A stretch of 64,000 nucleotides of DNA from Paraburkholderia fungorum (lineage in GTDB: Bacteria > Pseudomonadota > Gammaproteobacteria > Burkholderiales > Burkholderiaceae): NCBI RefSeq assembly GCF_900099835.1, contig NZ_FNKP01000001.1, positions 2,108,001 to 2,172,000 of the forward strand, read 5' to 3'. This document shows positions 51,461-59,812 of the stretch, piece after piece. A program made the translations under genes and the position numbers. Positions within the stretch are counted from its first letter, which is position 1. Each line of letters begins with the position of its first letter. The notes beneath the pieces are model-generated. The model searched no databases. It worked only from the letters and a program-made list of their open reading frames with translations, and was not told the DNA's origin.

Positions 51461-52264
51461 TCACGGCCGCTCGCCGCGCGCGAGACGCGCTTCGATGTCG
51501 TACACCACCGGCATCAGATCCGCGACGCTGTCGATCACATAATGTGCGCCCGCCGCCTGCAATTTGCCGATCGCCGCCTGACGGCGCGCGGCGAATTCAG
51601 CGGCCGGGAGCGCCTTCACGTCGGCTTCCGCCATCCCGAACGCGTTGCCGCTCACCGACACACCGACTGTCCACGTCCCGCCATTGATGCCCTCTTCGAT
51701 GCCGACCTCCGTGTCATCCACCTTGATCGCATCGCGCGCCAGCCACACGCCGAGTTCCGGCAGCGTCTTGTAGATCATGTACGGCGACGGCCGCCCTTCC
51801 GGCGTATCGCCGGTACATACGATGCTGTCCGGCGAAAAGCCCTGCGCCGCCGCACCCGGCACGATTTCGGCCATGATCTCGCGGGTGTAGCCGGTGGTCG
51901 TGCCGATGCGGATGTCGTCGTGACGCAATGCGCTCGCCACTTCCGCGACACCCGGAATCACCGAACTGTAGCTCGCGGCCACCGCGATATTCTTCGGCAC
52001 GAAGACGTCGTACACCGCGTCGATATCGGCTTCGCCGGGCACGTGGCCGTACTTGTTCGCCCATGCCTGCGACACACGCGGTAGCGCCATCAGCGCCGCG
52101 ATGTGCGGGCGCTTGGCCATACCCATCGGACCGCGCGCTTCGTCGATCGAGATCGAGACGCCGAACTGTTCGAAGGTCTCGACGAACGCGCCCATCGGCG
52201 CGAGCGAACCATAGTCGACGACCGTGCCGGCCCAGTCGAAAATCACCGCTTTGACGTGTTTCAT
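51461..52264 (-). CDS. phnX: phosphonoacetaldehyde hydrolase
   Basis: PhnX cleaves phosphonoacetaldehyde to acetaldehyde and phosphate, the second step of 2-aminoethylphosphonate use. The 267-aa HAD-superfamily enzyme has nucleophile Asp10 in FDWAGTVVDYG, the Schiff-base Lys51 in MGMAKRPHI, TTTGYTREIM (motif II) and KVDDTEVGIEEG (metal-binding motif). It follows phnW by 97 bp on the same strand and ends at a clear terminator. Acetaldehyde may be further oxidised by enzymes outside this window. Confidence 0.96.
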   Translation of the reverse strand: MKHVKAVIFDWAGTVVDYGSLAPMGAFVETFEQFGVSISIDEARGPMGMAKRPHIAALMALPRVSQAWANKYGHVPGEADIDAVYDVFVPKNIAVAASYSSVIPGVAEVASALRHDDIRIGTTTGYTREIMAEIVPGAAAQGFSPDSIVCTGDTPEGRPSPYMIYKTLPELGVWLARDAIKVDDTEVGIEEGINGGTWTVGVSVSGNAFGMAEADVKALPAAEFAARRQAAIGKLQAAGAHYVIDSVADLMPVVYDIEARLARGERP

Positions 52265-52361
52265 TGACTTCGATCCTCAAGAGGTTCAAAAGCTCGCGCG
52301 ATGGATCGCACGCTAGCATTCATTCGTGACAGCCTGGTGAGGCTTGTCGGCCCAATGTGTT

Positions 52362-53591
52362 TCAGGCCGCCTGCGCCAGGGTTTTGCGTTCTTCGAGTGC
52401 GGCTTCGGGCGGCGCGGCGTGCGGCACGCCCATCGTCTCCAGCGAGCGCGCGCAGGCGTCGACCACGCGCTGCATCACGTCCTGATCCACCTGACCGATG
52501 CAGCCGATACGGAAGCTGTCCACCGCCGTCAGCTTGCCCGGATAGATGATGAAACCCTGCTGCTTCATCAATTCATAGAAGCGTTCGAACCTGAATTGCG
52601 GATGCGCGGGCGCGAAAAACGTCACGATGATCGGCGAGCGCCAGCGTGCATTCAGCAGCGGTTCGAAGCCGAGTTCGTGCATGCCGGCCACCAGCACGTC
52701 GCGATTGTTCGCATAGCGCGCGAGCCGCCCGGGCTGGCCGCCTTCGAGCTTGTGCAGACGCAGCGCCTCGATAAACGCGGCCACCGTGTGCGTGGGCGGC
52801 GTAAAGCGCCACTGCCCGGTGCGGTTCATCACATCCCATTGATCGTAGACATCGAGCGCGAGTGAATGACTGCGGCCCTTCGCTTCGCGCAACGCACTCT
52901 TGCGGGCGATCACGAAGCCAAAACCCGGCACGCCCTCGATGCATTTATTCGCCGACGACACAAAGGCCTCGCACGCAATCTCGCGGACATCGAGCGGCAC
53001 TGCGCCGAAGGCGCTCATCGAATCGATCAGCAGCTTGCGGCCTTTCTTTGCGGTGGCAGCGGCGATTTCCTCGAGCGGATTCAAGATGCCCGAGCTGGTT
53101 TCGCAATGCACGGCGACCACATGCGTGATACGCGGATCGGCGTCCAGCATCCGTTCGATTTCGGCTCCGCGCGGCGGCAGGTAGTCGCCTTTGTCGAGCA
53201 CCGTGCAGGCACGGCCCAGGTAGCCGAGCGTGGTCGCGATGCGCTTGCCGTAAGCGCCGTTGGCGAGCACGAGCGCGTGGCCGTCGCGCGGCATCAGGCT
53301 GCCGAGCATCGCTTCGACGCAGTAGCTGCCGCTGCCTTGCAGCGGCACGCAGTCGTAGTCGCCCGCCGTGTCGCCGGCGATATCCAGCAGACTGCGGCGC
53401 AGATACGCGGTCATCGCGCGGAAATCGCCGTCCCACGAACCCCAGTCGCGCAGCATCGCCTCTTTCGTCGAGAACGCCGTGGTGAGCGGCCCCGGCGTCA
53501 GCAGATACGGCTCCCCCTTGGCGGGCGCGGCGCAGCGCACGGTTGAGACTTCCGCCGACGCGTCCTGCGAACTGTCAATCGCGCTTTCCAT
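52362..53591 (-). CDS. phnW: 2-aminoethylphosphonate-pyruvate transaminase
   Basis: PhnW transfers the amine of 2-aminoethylphosphonate to pyruvate, giving phosphonoacetaldehyde and alanine. This 409-aa class V PLP enzyme has TPGPLTTAFSTKEAMLRDWGSWD, PLQGSGSYCVEAMLGSL, DSMSAFGAVPLD and the PLP Lys in SSANKCIEGVPGFGF, plus FRIGCIGQVDQDVM near the end. The ATG at 53591 has GGAG 9 bases upstream; an in-frame codon at 53624 is less likely. It forms an operon with phnX and is divergent from a LysR gene. No phosphonate transporter is adjacent. Confidence 0.96.
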   Translation of the reverse strand: MESAIDSSQDASAEVSTVRCAAPAKGEPYLLTPGPLTTAFSTKEAMLRDWGSWDGDFRAMTAYLRRSLLDIAGDTAGDYDCVPLQGSGSYCVEAMLGSLMPRDGHALVLANGAYGKRIATTLGYLGRACTVLDKGDYLPPRGAEIERMLDADPRITHVVAVHCETSSGILNPLEEIAAATAKKGRKLLIDSMSAFGAVPLDVREIACEAFVSSANKCIEGVPGFGFVIARKSALREAKGRSHSLALDVYDQWDVMNRTGQWRFTPPTHTVAAFIEALRLHKLEGGQPGRLARYANNRDVLVAGMHELGFEPLLNARWRSPIIVTFFAPAHPQFRFERFYELMKQQGFIIYPGKLTAVDSFRIGCIGQVDQDVMQRVVDACARSLETMGVPHAAPPEAALEERKTLAQAA

Positions 53592-53656
53592 GTCCGGTAC
53601 TCCGATATCGCTATGTCGATGCATGACACAGTACCGAAAGGCCGACCATCGGTAAA

Positions 53657-53671
53657 ATCGATATAATCGAT
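53657..53671. promoter_or_regulatory. ATCGAT-ATA-ATCGAT palindrome between phnW and LysR
   Basis: Two self-complementary ATCGAT blocks flank ATA, forming a repeat that also contains a TATAAT (53662-53667). It lies midway in the 125-bp divergent region, the usual position for a LysR-type binding site. The role is inferred. Confidence 0.5.
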
Positions 53672-53716
53672 GATGGTATCGCTAAAACTTATCACCCACA
53701 GCCAGATGAGGCATAC

Positions 53717-54601
53717 GTGCAATACGCGCAATTGCGGGCGTTCCATGCGGTCGCGGAACACGGCGGGTTTTCGAAGGCGGCGCAGGCGCTGTCGCTGACG
53801 CAGCCTGCGGTGTCGGATCACGTGCGGCGTCTGGAACAGGATTACGGGGTCAAATTGTTCGAGCGCGGGCCGCGCGGCGTCGAAACGACCGAATTGGGCC
53901 TGCGGCTTTTCAGCGTGACGCGTCATATGCTGAGTTGCGAGCGCGACGCGCGGCAATTGCTGGAGTCGGCGGGCGGGCTGGAATCGGGCTCGCTGTCGCT
54001 GGTGGCCGATGCGCCCGATCTGGCGGTCACGCTGATCGGCGCGTTTCGCAAACTGCATCCGGGCATTGTCGTGACGCTGTCGATCGCGAATGCCGCCGAC
54101 TGCATGCAGCGCGTGCTGTCGAGCGCGGTCGACGCGGCCATTACCGCTGCGCCGCAGGTTCACAGCCGGCTCGAATCGCGCGTGTTGCGGCGCGACCCGC
54201 TGGTGGCGATGGTGCCGCTCGGCTATCCGGTCGCGAAGAAGCGCAAGCTGAGCTACGCGGAACTCGTTCGTCAACCGATGATTTTCCGCGAGCCGCAATC
54301 GGTCACGCAGCAGTTGCTCGAAATCGAACTGGTGCGCGAGTCGTTGCAGGTGGAACCGGTGATGTATGTCGACGGACGCGAAGCGCTCGAAGAAGCGGTT
54401 GCGCAAGGGATGGGCGTCGGCGTGATCGCGCGCGCCGAATTCAACGAGTCGCGGCGGATCAGGATGATTCCGCTACAGGACTGCCGGGTGCAGATGATCG
54501 AATCGCTGACGCGGCTCGCCGAGCGGCCGGGATCGAATCTGCTGGATGCGCTGTTTGCCGTCGAGTTGCCGGCGGTGCAAGCACCGGTTATCGGTGGATA
54601 A
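53717..54601 (+). CDS. LysR-type regulator of phnWX
   Basis: This 294-aa regulator begins at GTG (53717) with the HTH LRAFHAVAEHGGFSKAAQALSLTQPAVSDHVRRLEQDYG. The effector domain contains SLVADAPDLAVTLIGAFRKLHPG and ALEEAVAQGMGVGVIARAEF. It is divergent from phnW, the standard position for the activator of aminoethylphosphonate genes in proteobacteria. Control of phnWX is inferred from this arrangement. Confidence 0.88.
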   Translation: MQYAQLRAFHAVAEHGGFSKAAQALSLTQPAVSDHVRRLEQDYGVKLFERGPRGVETTELGLRLFSVTRHMLSCERDARQLLESAGGLESGSLSLVADAPDLAVTLIGAFRKLHPGIVVTLSIANAADCMQRVLSSAVDAAITAAPQVHSRLESRVLRRDPLVAMVPLGYPVAKKRKLSYAELVRQPMIFREPQSVTQQLLEIELVRESLQVEPVMYVDGREALEEAVAQGMGVGVIARAEFNESRRIRMIPLQDCRVQMIESLTRLAERPGSNLLDALFAVELPAVQAPVIGG

Positions 54602-54622
54602 ACAGCGCCACATAAACAGAAA

Positions 54623-54650
54623 CCGCCCGCCAGGGGTTGCCTGGGGGCGG
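54623..54650 (-). terminator. probable terminator of the SDR gene
   Basis: On the minus strand CCGCCC-CCAGG pairs with CCTGG-C-GGGCGG (one bulge) and is followed by TTTCTGTTTATG. The T-run is imperfect. Confidence 0.5.
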
Positions 54651-54733
54651 CTTGACGGCTTCTGTTCCCATGCGGCCTTTGCCGCCGCTATCCCGACAGA
54701 GGCCATCGGGACCGTCGCATTGCGCTAACTCTC

Positions 54734-55480
54734 TTAACGCGAGCCGCCGCTGGCAATCAGGCTTTCGCCGGTCAACCAGCGCGAGTCGTCGGAGGCGAGG
54801 AACACGGCGACATCGGCGATATCTTCAGGCTGACCGATACGGCCGAGCGGCGTCGTGTTGACGGCCCACGTTTCGAAATCCGAACCGATGATGCCTGCCG
54901 TATGCGTGCCTTCCGTCGCGACCATGCCGGGGTTCACCGAGTTCACGCGAATCTTGCGCGGACCGAGTTCCTTCGCCAGCACGCCGGTGATGCCGTCCAC
55001 CGCGCCTTTGGTCGCCGTATAAACCGCGCTTCCCGGCGGCGTGATGCGGCTCACTACCGAACTCACGTTGACAATGCTGCCGCCTTCGCCGAGATGTTTC
55101 GCCGCTGCCTGCGTGGTCAGCAACAGACCCAGCACGTTCACGTTGAAGTGCTTATGGAAATGCTCTTCGGTGATTTCGTCGATCGTCGCGAATTCGTACA
55201 CGCCCGAATTGTTCACGAGGATGTCGAGACGGCCATACGTTTCGACTGCCGAGTCGATGATGCCCTTCGCATCCGCCGCTTTCGACACATCGCCTGCGAC
55301 GGCGATGGCCTTGCCGCCCGCTGCGGTGATCGCGTCGACCACGCTGTCCGCGCCCGCCTTGCTCGACGCGTAGTTCACCACCACCGACGCGCCCTGCGCC
55401 GCGAGTGCCTTCGCAATAGCCGCACCGATACCTTTCGATGCGCCGGTTACAACAGCAACCTTACCTGTGAGCTTGCTCAT
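54734..55480 (-). CDS. short-chain dehydrogenase/reductase (FabG-like)
   Basis: This 248-aa classical SDR has TGASKGIG at 13-20, NNSG near 90, a catalytic Ser in VNVSSVVSR, YTATK (Tyr/Lys pair) and NPGMVATEG. AAAGGA precedes the start. It resembles glucose-1-dehydrogenase and 3-oxoacyl reductase types, and the substrate is unknown. It is a single gene, convergent with the phn regulator. Confidence 0.9.
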   Translation of the reverse strand: MSKLTGKVAVVTGASKGIGAAIAKALAAQGASVVVNYASSKAGADSVVDAITAAGGKAIAVAGDVSKAADAKGIIDSAVETYGRLDILVNNSGVYEFATIDEITEEHFHKHFNVNVLGLLLTTQAAAKHLGEGGSIVNVSSVVSRITPPGSAVYTATKGAVDGITGVLAKELGPRKIRVNSVNPGMVATEGTHTAGIIGSDFETWAVNTTPLGRIGQPEDIADVAVFLASDDSRWLTGESLIASGGSR

Positions 55481-55763
55481 GATCGTGTCCTTTCAATGGG
55501 GTTTCGCGCCGGCGTGATATCGCGAAGATTCGCGGACTCACATCGATGAAGCGGGAAAAATGCAATGGCGCTGTCACTGGACACAATGTAGGCATCCCGG
55601 CCAACGGGATAAAGCGGCTGGAGGCGAATAGATACGTCGGTTCAGACGAACAATCAGAAATTGGGCGAACGCAGGCGAGGTGCGACTTGATGCAGAGGCG
55701 GCGTTTTCAGGCGTTTTCCAGCGTTTTTTTCACCACGCATGACGAATACCGAACTCCGTTCAT

Positions 55764-55850
55764 TCAACGCTTACGTATCAGCGTAATCTGCGCTGCGACG
55801 CTGGCGAGCACCGCCAACGCGCCTAACGTATCGAGAATAATGGGCCACAT
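55764..55850 (-). CDS. 28-aa single-helix membrane protein downstream of TauE-like gene
   Basis: The ATG at 55850 follows a near-consensus AAGGAGGG with 7-base spacing. The product starts MWPIILDTLGALAVLASVAA, is one hydrophobic helix, and ends in a basic tail (RKR), so it should be an inner-membrane peptide with cytoplasmic C-terminus. It lies 37 bp after the TauE-like stop on the same strand. The strong RBS is the main evidence; no homolog is known to me. Confidence 0.6.
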   Translation of the reverse strand: MWPIILDTLGALAVLASVAAQITLIRKR

Positions 55851-55887
55851 GATTTCGCCCTCCTTATCCGGTTTCGTCGCCTTGTCG

Positions 55888-56637
55888 TTAAACGAATGCG
55901 CGCGCGATCAATTGAATGCCGAGCGCCAGCAGGCAGATAAAGAACCAGCGTCGAAATGTTTCCGCGCTGATGCGTCCGCGCACGCGCTGTCCGATAGCCA
56001 TCCCCGCCAGCGCCGGAACGACCGCCAATAACGACGCGCGCAGATCGCCCACTGCGAATGCGTTTTCGCGGACGAGACCGATCGCGAGCGCAATCGTCGA
56101 CACGGTGAACGACAGGCCGAGCGCCTGAACCAGATCCTCCTTCTTCAACGCGAGTCCCTGAAGATAAGGCACCGCCGGAACGACGAACACGCCCGTGCCA
56201 CCAGTGACCACACCCGTCACCGTGCCGATGGCCGGCGACAGCCAGCGCTCATACCGCGCCGGAACCGAAAAGCGCCACGCCATCAACCCGGCGGCTGCGT
56301 AGAGCGTCAACGCCACACCAAGACCGACGACAGCCCACACGCCTCCCCCACCCGCGATGAACGACGCGGCAGCAATCGTTCCGACGACGATGCCGGCCAT
56401 CATCGGCCAGAGCCGCCTGGTCAAAGCAAGCACGCCGGGCCCCGCGAACAGTTGCCACACGTTGGTGACGAACGACGGTAACAACAGCAACGCGGCCGCC
56501 TGCGCGGGCAGCATCAACGTGCCGAGAATGCCCATCGCGACGGTCGGCAAGCCCATGCCGGTCACGCCCTTGACGAAGCCGGCCACGACGAAGGTCACGA
56601 CCACGATGCCGGTGCGCAGCACGAACGAAGAGATCAT
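55888..56637 (-). CDS. TauE/SafE-family sulfite/organosulfonate exporter-like permease
   Basis: This 249-aa inner-membrane protein has about eight helices and the repeated family motif in FVVAGFVKGVTGMGLPTVAMG (first repeat) and GTVTGVVTGGTGVFVVPAVPYLQGL (second repeat). The family moves sulfur-containing or other organic anions. The ATG at 56637 is chosen because the first helix follows at once, though no RBS is visible. It is divergent from the LysR gene at 56783. A 28-aa membrane protein gene follows. Confidence 0.85.
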   Translation of the reverse strand: MISSFVLRTGIVVVTFVVAGFVKGVTGMGLPTVAMGILGTLMLPAQAAALLLLPSFVTNVWQLFAGPGVLALTRRLWPMMAGIVVGTIAAASFIAGGGGVWAVVGLGVALTLYAAAGLMAWRFSVPARYERWLSPAIGTVTGVVTGGTGVFVVPAVPYLQGLALKKEDLVQALGLSFTVSTIALAIGLVRENAFAVGDLRASLLAVVPALAGMAIGQRVRGRISAETFRRWFFICLLALGIQLIARAFV

Positions 56638-56782
56638 CGGAGAGGTGATGGATGGGGAAGATGGCTGGATTCTCGATCGCCCCGGCGCGCTCCACAATGC
56701 GTAAGATACTTACCGTGGCTTAGGCTGCGGCTAAGGCTGACCCAGGCATGGCCGCGTTCGCTTTCATTTACAACGGTTATAC

Positions 56783-57667
56783 ATGCGCTTCGATCTCATC
56801 GATCTCCGGCTGTTCCTGCATATTCTCGATACCGGCAGCATTACCCACGGCGCCTCGCGCGCGAACATGTCGCTGCCGTCCGCGAGCGCCCGGTTACGCG
56901 GCATGGAAGACGCGCTGGGCATGCCGCTGCTCGAACGCGGTCGGCGCGGTGTCGAGTCCACGCCGACCGGCGACACGCTCGCGCATCACGCACGGCTGGT
57001 GCTCGGGCAGATCGAGCGCATGCAGGGCGAGTTGGGCGAACATCAGGAGGGACGCAAGGCGTGCATCCGCCTGTGGACCAATACCGCGGCGATGACGGAG
57101 TTTTTGCCGTCCGCGATCGCGGTGTTTCTGCGCGATCACCCGAATGTGCAGATCGACATGAAGGAGCGGCAAAGCACGGAAACGGTCAAGGCGGTGCTTG
57201 GCGGCGCGGCCGAGATCGGCATCATTTCCGATGCGGTCGATCATGGCGCGCTGCACACATTGCCCTTTGCCGTCGACAAACTGGTGTTGATCACAAGCCG
57301 CGACGACGTGCTCGCGACGCGCCGTCGCGTGACGCTGTCCGAGGTGGTGGATCGGGAATTCATTGGTCTCGATACGGAAAGCGCATTGCAGACGTATCTG
57401 GGAGAACGGGCGCTGCTCGCCGGTCAGGCGTTGAGTTTTCGCACCCACGTGCGCACGTTCGACAGCGTCTGCTGCATGGTCGAACAGGGCGCGGGTGTGG
57501 CCATTGTCCCGGCCACGGCGGCGAAGCGGTATCGCGGCACCCTGGGCATTCGCGTCATCGAACTGACAGACAACTGGGCCACGCGGCAGTTGCTGATCTG
57601 CATGCGCGATCTGAACGGGATGGCGCGCGCGGAGAAAGCGCTCGTCAGGCATCTTTCAGGTTCATGA
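56783..57667 (+). CDS. LysR-type regulator divergent from TauE-like permease
   Basis: This 294-aa regulator has the HTH LRLFLHILDTGSITHGASRANMSLPSASARLRGMEDALG and an effector domain typical of LysR proteins (IRLWTNTAAMTEFLPSAIAVFLRDHP; VEQGAGVAIVPATAAKRY). The position divergent from the permease, 145 bp away, makes it the probable regulator of that gene. The ligand is unknown. Confidence 0.9.
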   Translation: MRFDLIDLRLFLHILDTGSITHGASRANMSLPSASARLRGMEDALGMPLLERGRRGVESTPTGDTLAHHARLVLGQIERMQGELGEHQEGRKACIRLWTNTAAMTEFLPSAIAVFLRDHPNVQIDMKERQSTETVKAVLGGAAEIGIISDAVDHGALHTLPFAVDKLVLITSRDDVLATRRRVTLSEVVDREFIGLDTESALQTYLGERALLAGQALSFRTHVRTFDSVCCMVEQGAGVAIVPATAAKRYRGTLGIRVIELTDNWATRQLLICMRDLNGMARAEKALVRHLSGS

Positions 57668-58225
57668 CCGGCGGATAAGCCGACTTCTGCCGATGCAGTC
57701 GTCAAGCCGCAAGCAAAAGCGTAAGACCGGATTGCTCGCCGAATGTGCGCCGGGTTAAACCCCGCTTCCAAACCGGGGACATAAAAACTCAAGAGATTGA
57801 TTTCAAACATAAAGAACGATTTATTACCCTTTCTCGCGTGACTCTTGAAAGGAAAAGTAATTTTTTGCCACACGCGATTAGAACCGATTCGCCCGATCCT
57901 GTATGGCGAGTACCTCCAAGTTAATCCAGTTACCGAGAAACTGAAGTCACGGTGAAACGGATTATCAGATCTCCCTGCTCTCGTCATTCGGGCAGAAAAA
58001 TAATCGACAAATATCTATTAAGAATACTTTTACATGGTCGTTAACTGATTTGACCTGTGCCAGCTTCCCCGGGTTGCGCCGATCCGCAATATGCGAATTC
58101 GTCAGAACAACCGGGCAACAATCTGCAAACAACGGTTAATCCCGCTGTCATCGCGATCGGCAAGAACATTGCACCGGTTATCCGTCGGGTTTTGCCAACG
58201 GTTTGCCTGGAGAGAAATAGCAGCA
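57668..58225. other. intergenic region before the chemoreceptor gene
   Basis: This 558-bp region, AT-rich around 57780-58050, has no convincing gene on either strand. The chemoreceptor frame is open from 58091, but its first 45 residues are not membrane-like. The promoter should lie here; I could not identify a sigma-28 or sigma-70 site with confidence. Confidence 0.45.
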
Positions 58226-59671
58226 ATGAAAGTTCATGCAGATATCCTGCATCGCGATCTCGCTCTGATCACTGTTAATCGATCAGGCGATGTCGTCATG
58301 TATTACACCGCGCTTGCGTCCACATTAGTCGCACTGGCAATCGGCCAGTACTATGGCGATCTGCAGGTTGCGATCATTATCGGCGCTGTCGTTATCGCTG
58401 CCGCCAGCCTTGCGTTCTGTTTATTGCGAGGTTCATTCGCCGCACGCGCGGTATTGACTGTCTGCAACGTGTGTCTCGTTGCGCTGCACATCCAGCTGGG
58501 ACGCGGCACAACCGAATTTCATTTCGGCGTATTCGTTCTTCTCGGGCTATTGCTCGTGTACCGGGACTGGCGGGTGCTCGTGCTGGCGGCCGCGCTCTTC
58601 GCTATCCATCATCTGGTGTTCGACCGGCTTCAGGCGCTCAGCTTCAACGTCTACTGCACCACGCAACCCAATATTCTGGTCGTGATCCTGCACGCAGGCT
58701 ATGTGGTCGGGCAAACGGCCATCGAGGTCTACCTTGCGCGGAAGTTGAATCAGGCCGCGGTCGAAGCATCAGACTTGCTGTCCCTCGTACGGGCGGTCGA
58801 TCAGGGCGAGTTGATCTGCCTCGACGTCGAGAATATCCACGTTGAGGCGCCGACCGCCCGCGCGTTGAAACGCGCCGTCCTGAATATCGGTGAAGCGATC
58901 CGCGAGGTCAGCGTGGCGACGTCGTCGATCGAGAATGCGTCGTCCGAAATCGTGATCGGCAACAACTATCTGAGCCAGAGAACTTCGGAACAGGCGAACA
59001 GCCTTCAGCAGACAGCGGAATCGATGGAGCGCCTCACAGGCTCCGTCACCGACACGGCCCAGACGGCGGAGCAGGCGTCTCTGGTGGCACGTTCGGCCTC
59101 GTCTGCGGCGCTCGACGGCGGCAAGGCCGTCGGCCGGGTGGTGGCGACGATGAACGAGATTTCGCAGTCGTCGGAACGGATCGGCGTGATCAGTTCGGTG
59201 GTCGACAGTATCGCGTTCCAGACCAACATCCTCGCGCTCAATGCGGCGGTCGAGGCAGCGCGCGCCAAAGATCAGGGCCGGGGCTTCAGCGTCGTCGCCG
59301 CCGAGGTGCGCATGCTCGCCCAACGCTCGGCGACCGCCGCGAAAGAAATCAAGGACCTGATCGACGACAGCCGCAAGCGGGTGGACGTGGGCGTCGACCT
59401 CGTTCACGAAACCGGCGGCAGCATCGAAGAACTCGTACACCAGGCGAGCCGCGTGAGCGAACTGATCGGCACGATTTCCGTGGCGAGCGAGCAGCAGACC
59501 TCGGGCATCACCCAGGTCAGCGTGGCCATGAATCAACTCGACAACGTCACGCAGCAGAATGCGGCGCTGGTCGAGCAAAGTGCGGCGGCGACCGAAAGCC
59601 TGAAGGATCAGGCGACACGGCTGAAAGAAGTCGTCGGCAGTTTTGTTCTCGCGCAGCGCAGGACCGCGTGA
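58226..59671 (+). CDS. methyl-accepting chemotaxis protein without periplasmic domain
   Basis: This 481-aa protein has about six membrane helices in residues 25-190 and no extended periplasmic ligand domain. A cytoplasmic signalling domain follows (about 215-481), with the hairpin-tip sequence IDSIAFQTNILALNAAVEAARAKDQGRGFSVVAAEV described in part by family knowledge. Sensing may be through the membrane part. The ATG at 58226 has GGAGAG upstream. The next gene, a cyclic di-GMP protein, follows by 141 bp and may be co-regulated. Confidence 0.9.
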   Translation: MKVHADILHRDLALITVNRSGDVVMYYTALASTLVALAIGQYYGDLQVAIIIGAVVIAAASLAFCLLRGSFAARAVLTVCNVCLVALHIQLGRGTTEFHFGVFVLLGLLLVYRDWRVLVLAAALFAIHHLVFDRLQALSFNVYCTTQPNILVVILHAGYVVGQTAIEVYLARKLNQAAVEASDLLSLVRAVDQGELICLDVENIHVEAPTARALKRAVLNIGEAIREVSVATSSIENASSEIVIGNNYLSQRTSEQANSLQQTAESMERLTGSVTDTAQTAEQASLVARSASSAALDGGKAVGRVVATMNEISQSSERIGVISSVVDSIAFQTNILALNAAVEAARAKDQGRGFSVVAAEVRMLAQRSATAAKEIKDLIDDSRKRVDVGVDLVHETGGSIEELVHQASRVSELIGTISVASEQQTSGITQVSVAMNQLDNVTQQNAALVEQSAAATESLKDQATRLKEVVGSFVLAQRRTA

Positions 59672-59812
59672 GCCGCCGGTAATGGGTATCGGCGAATCGT
59701 CGCGCCGGGACCGGCGTTCGGTCCTGGTCAGGCGGTTCATGTTCGAGGTCGAGGGCGCCGGGCGGCAGTGACCGTCAATTCGCGTCGATACAAGCAAGCA
59801 AGGAATGATTGA

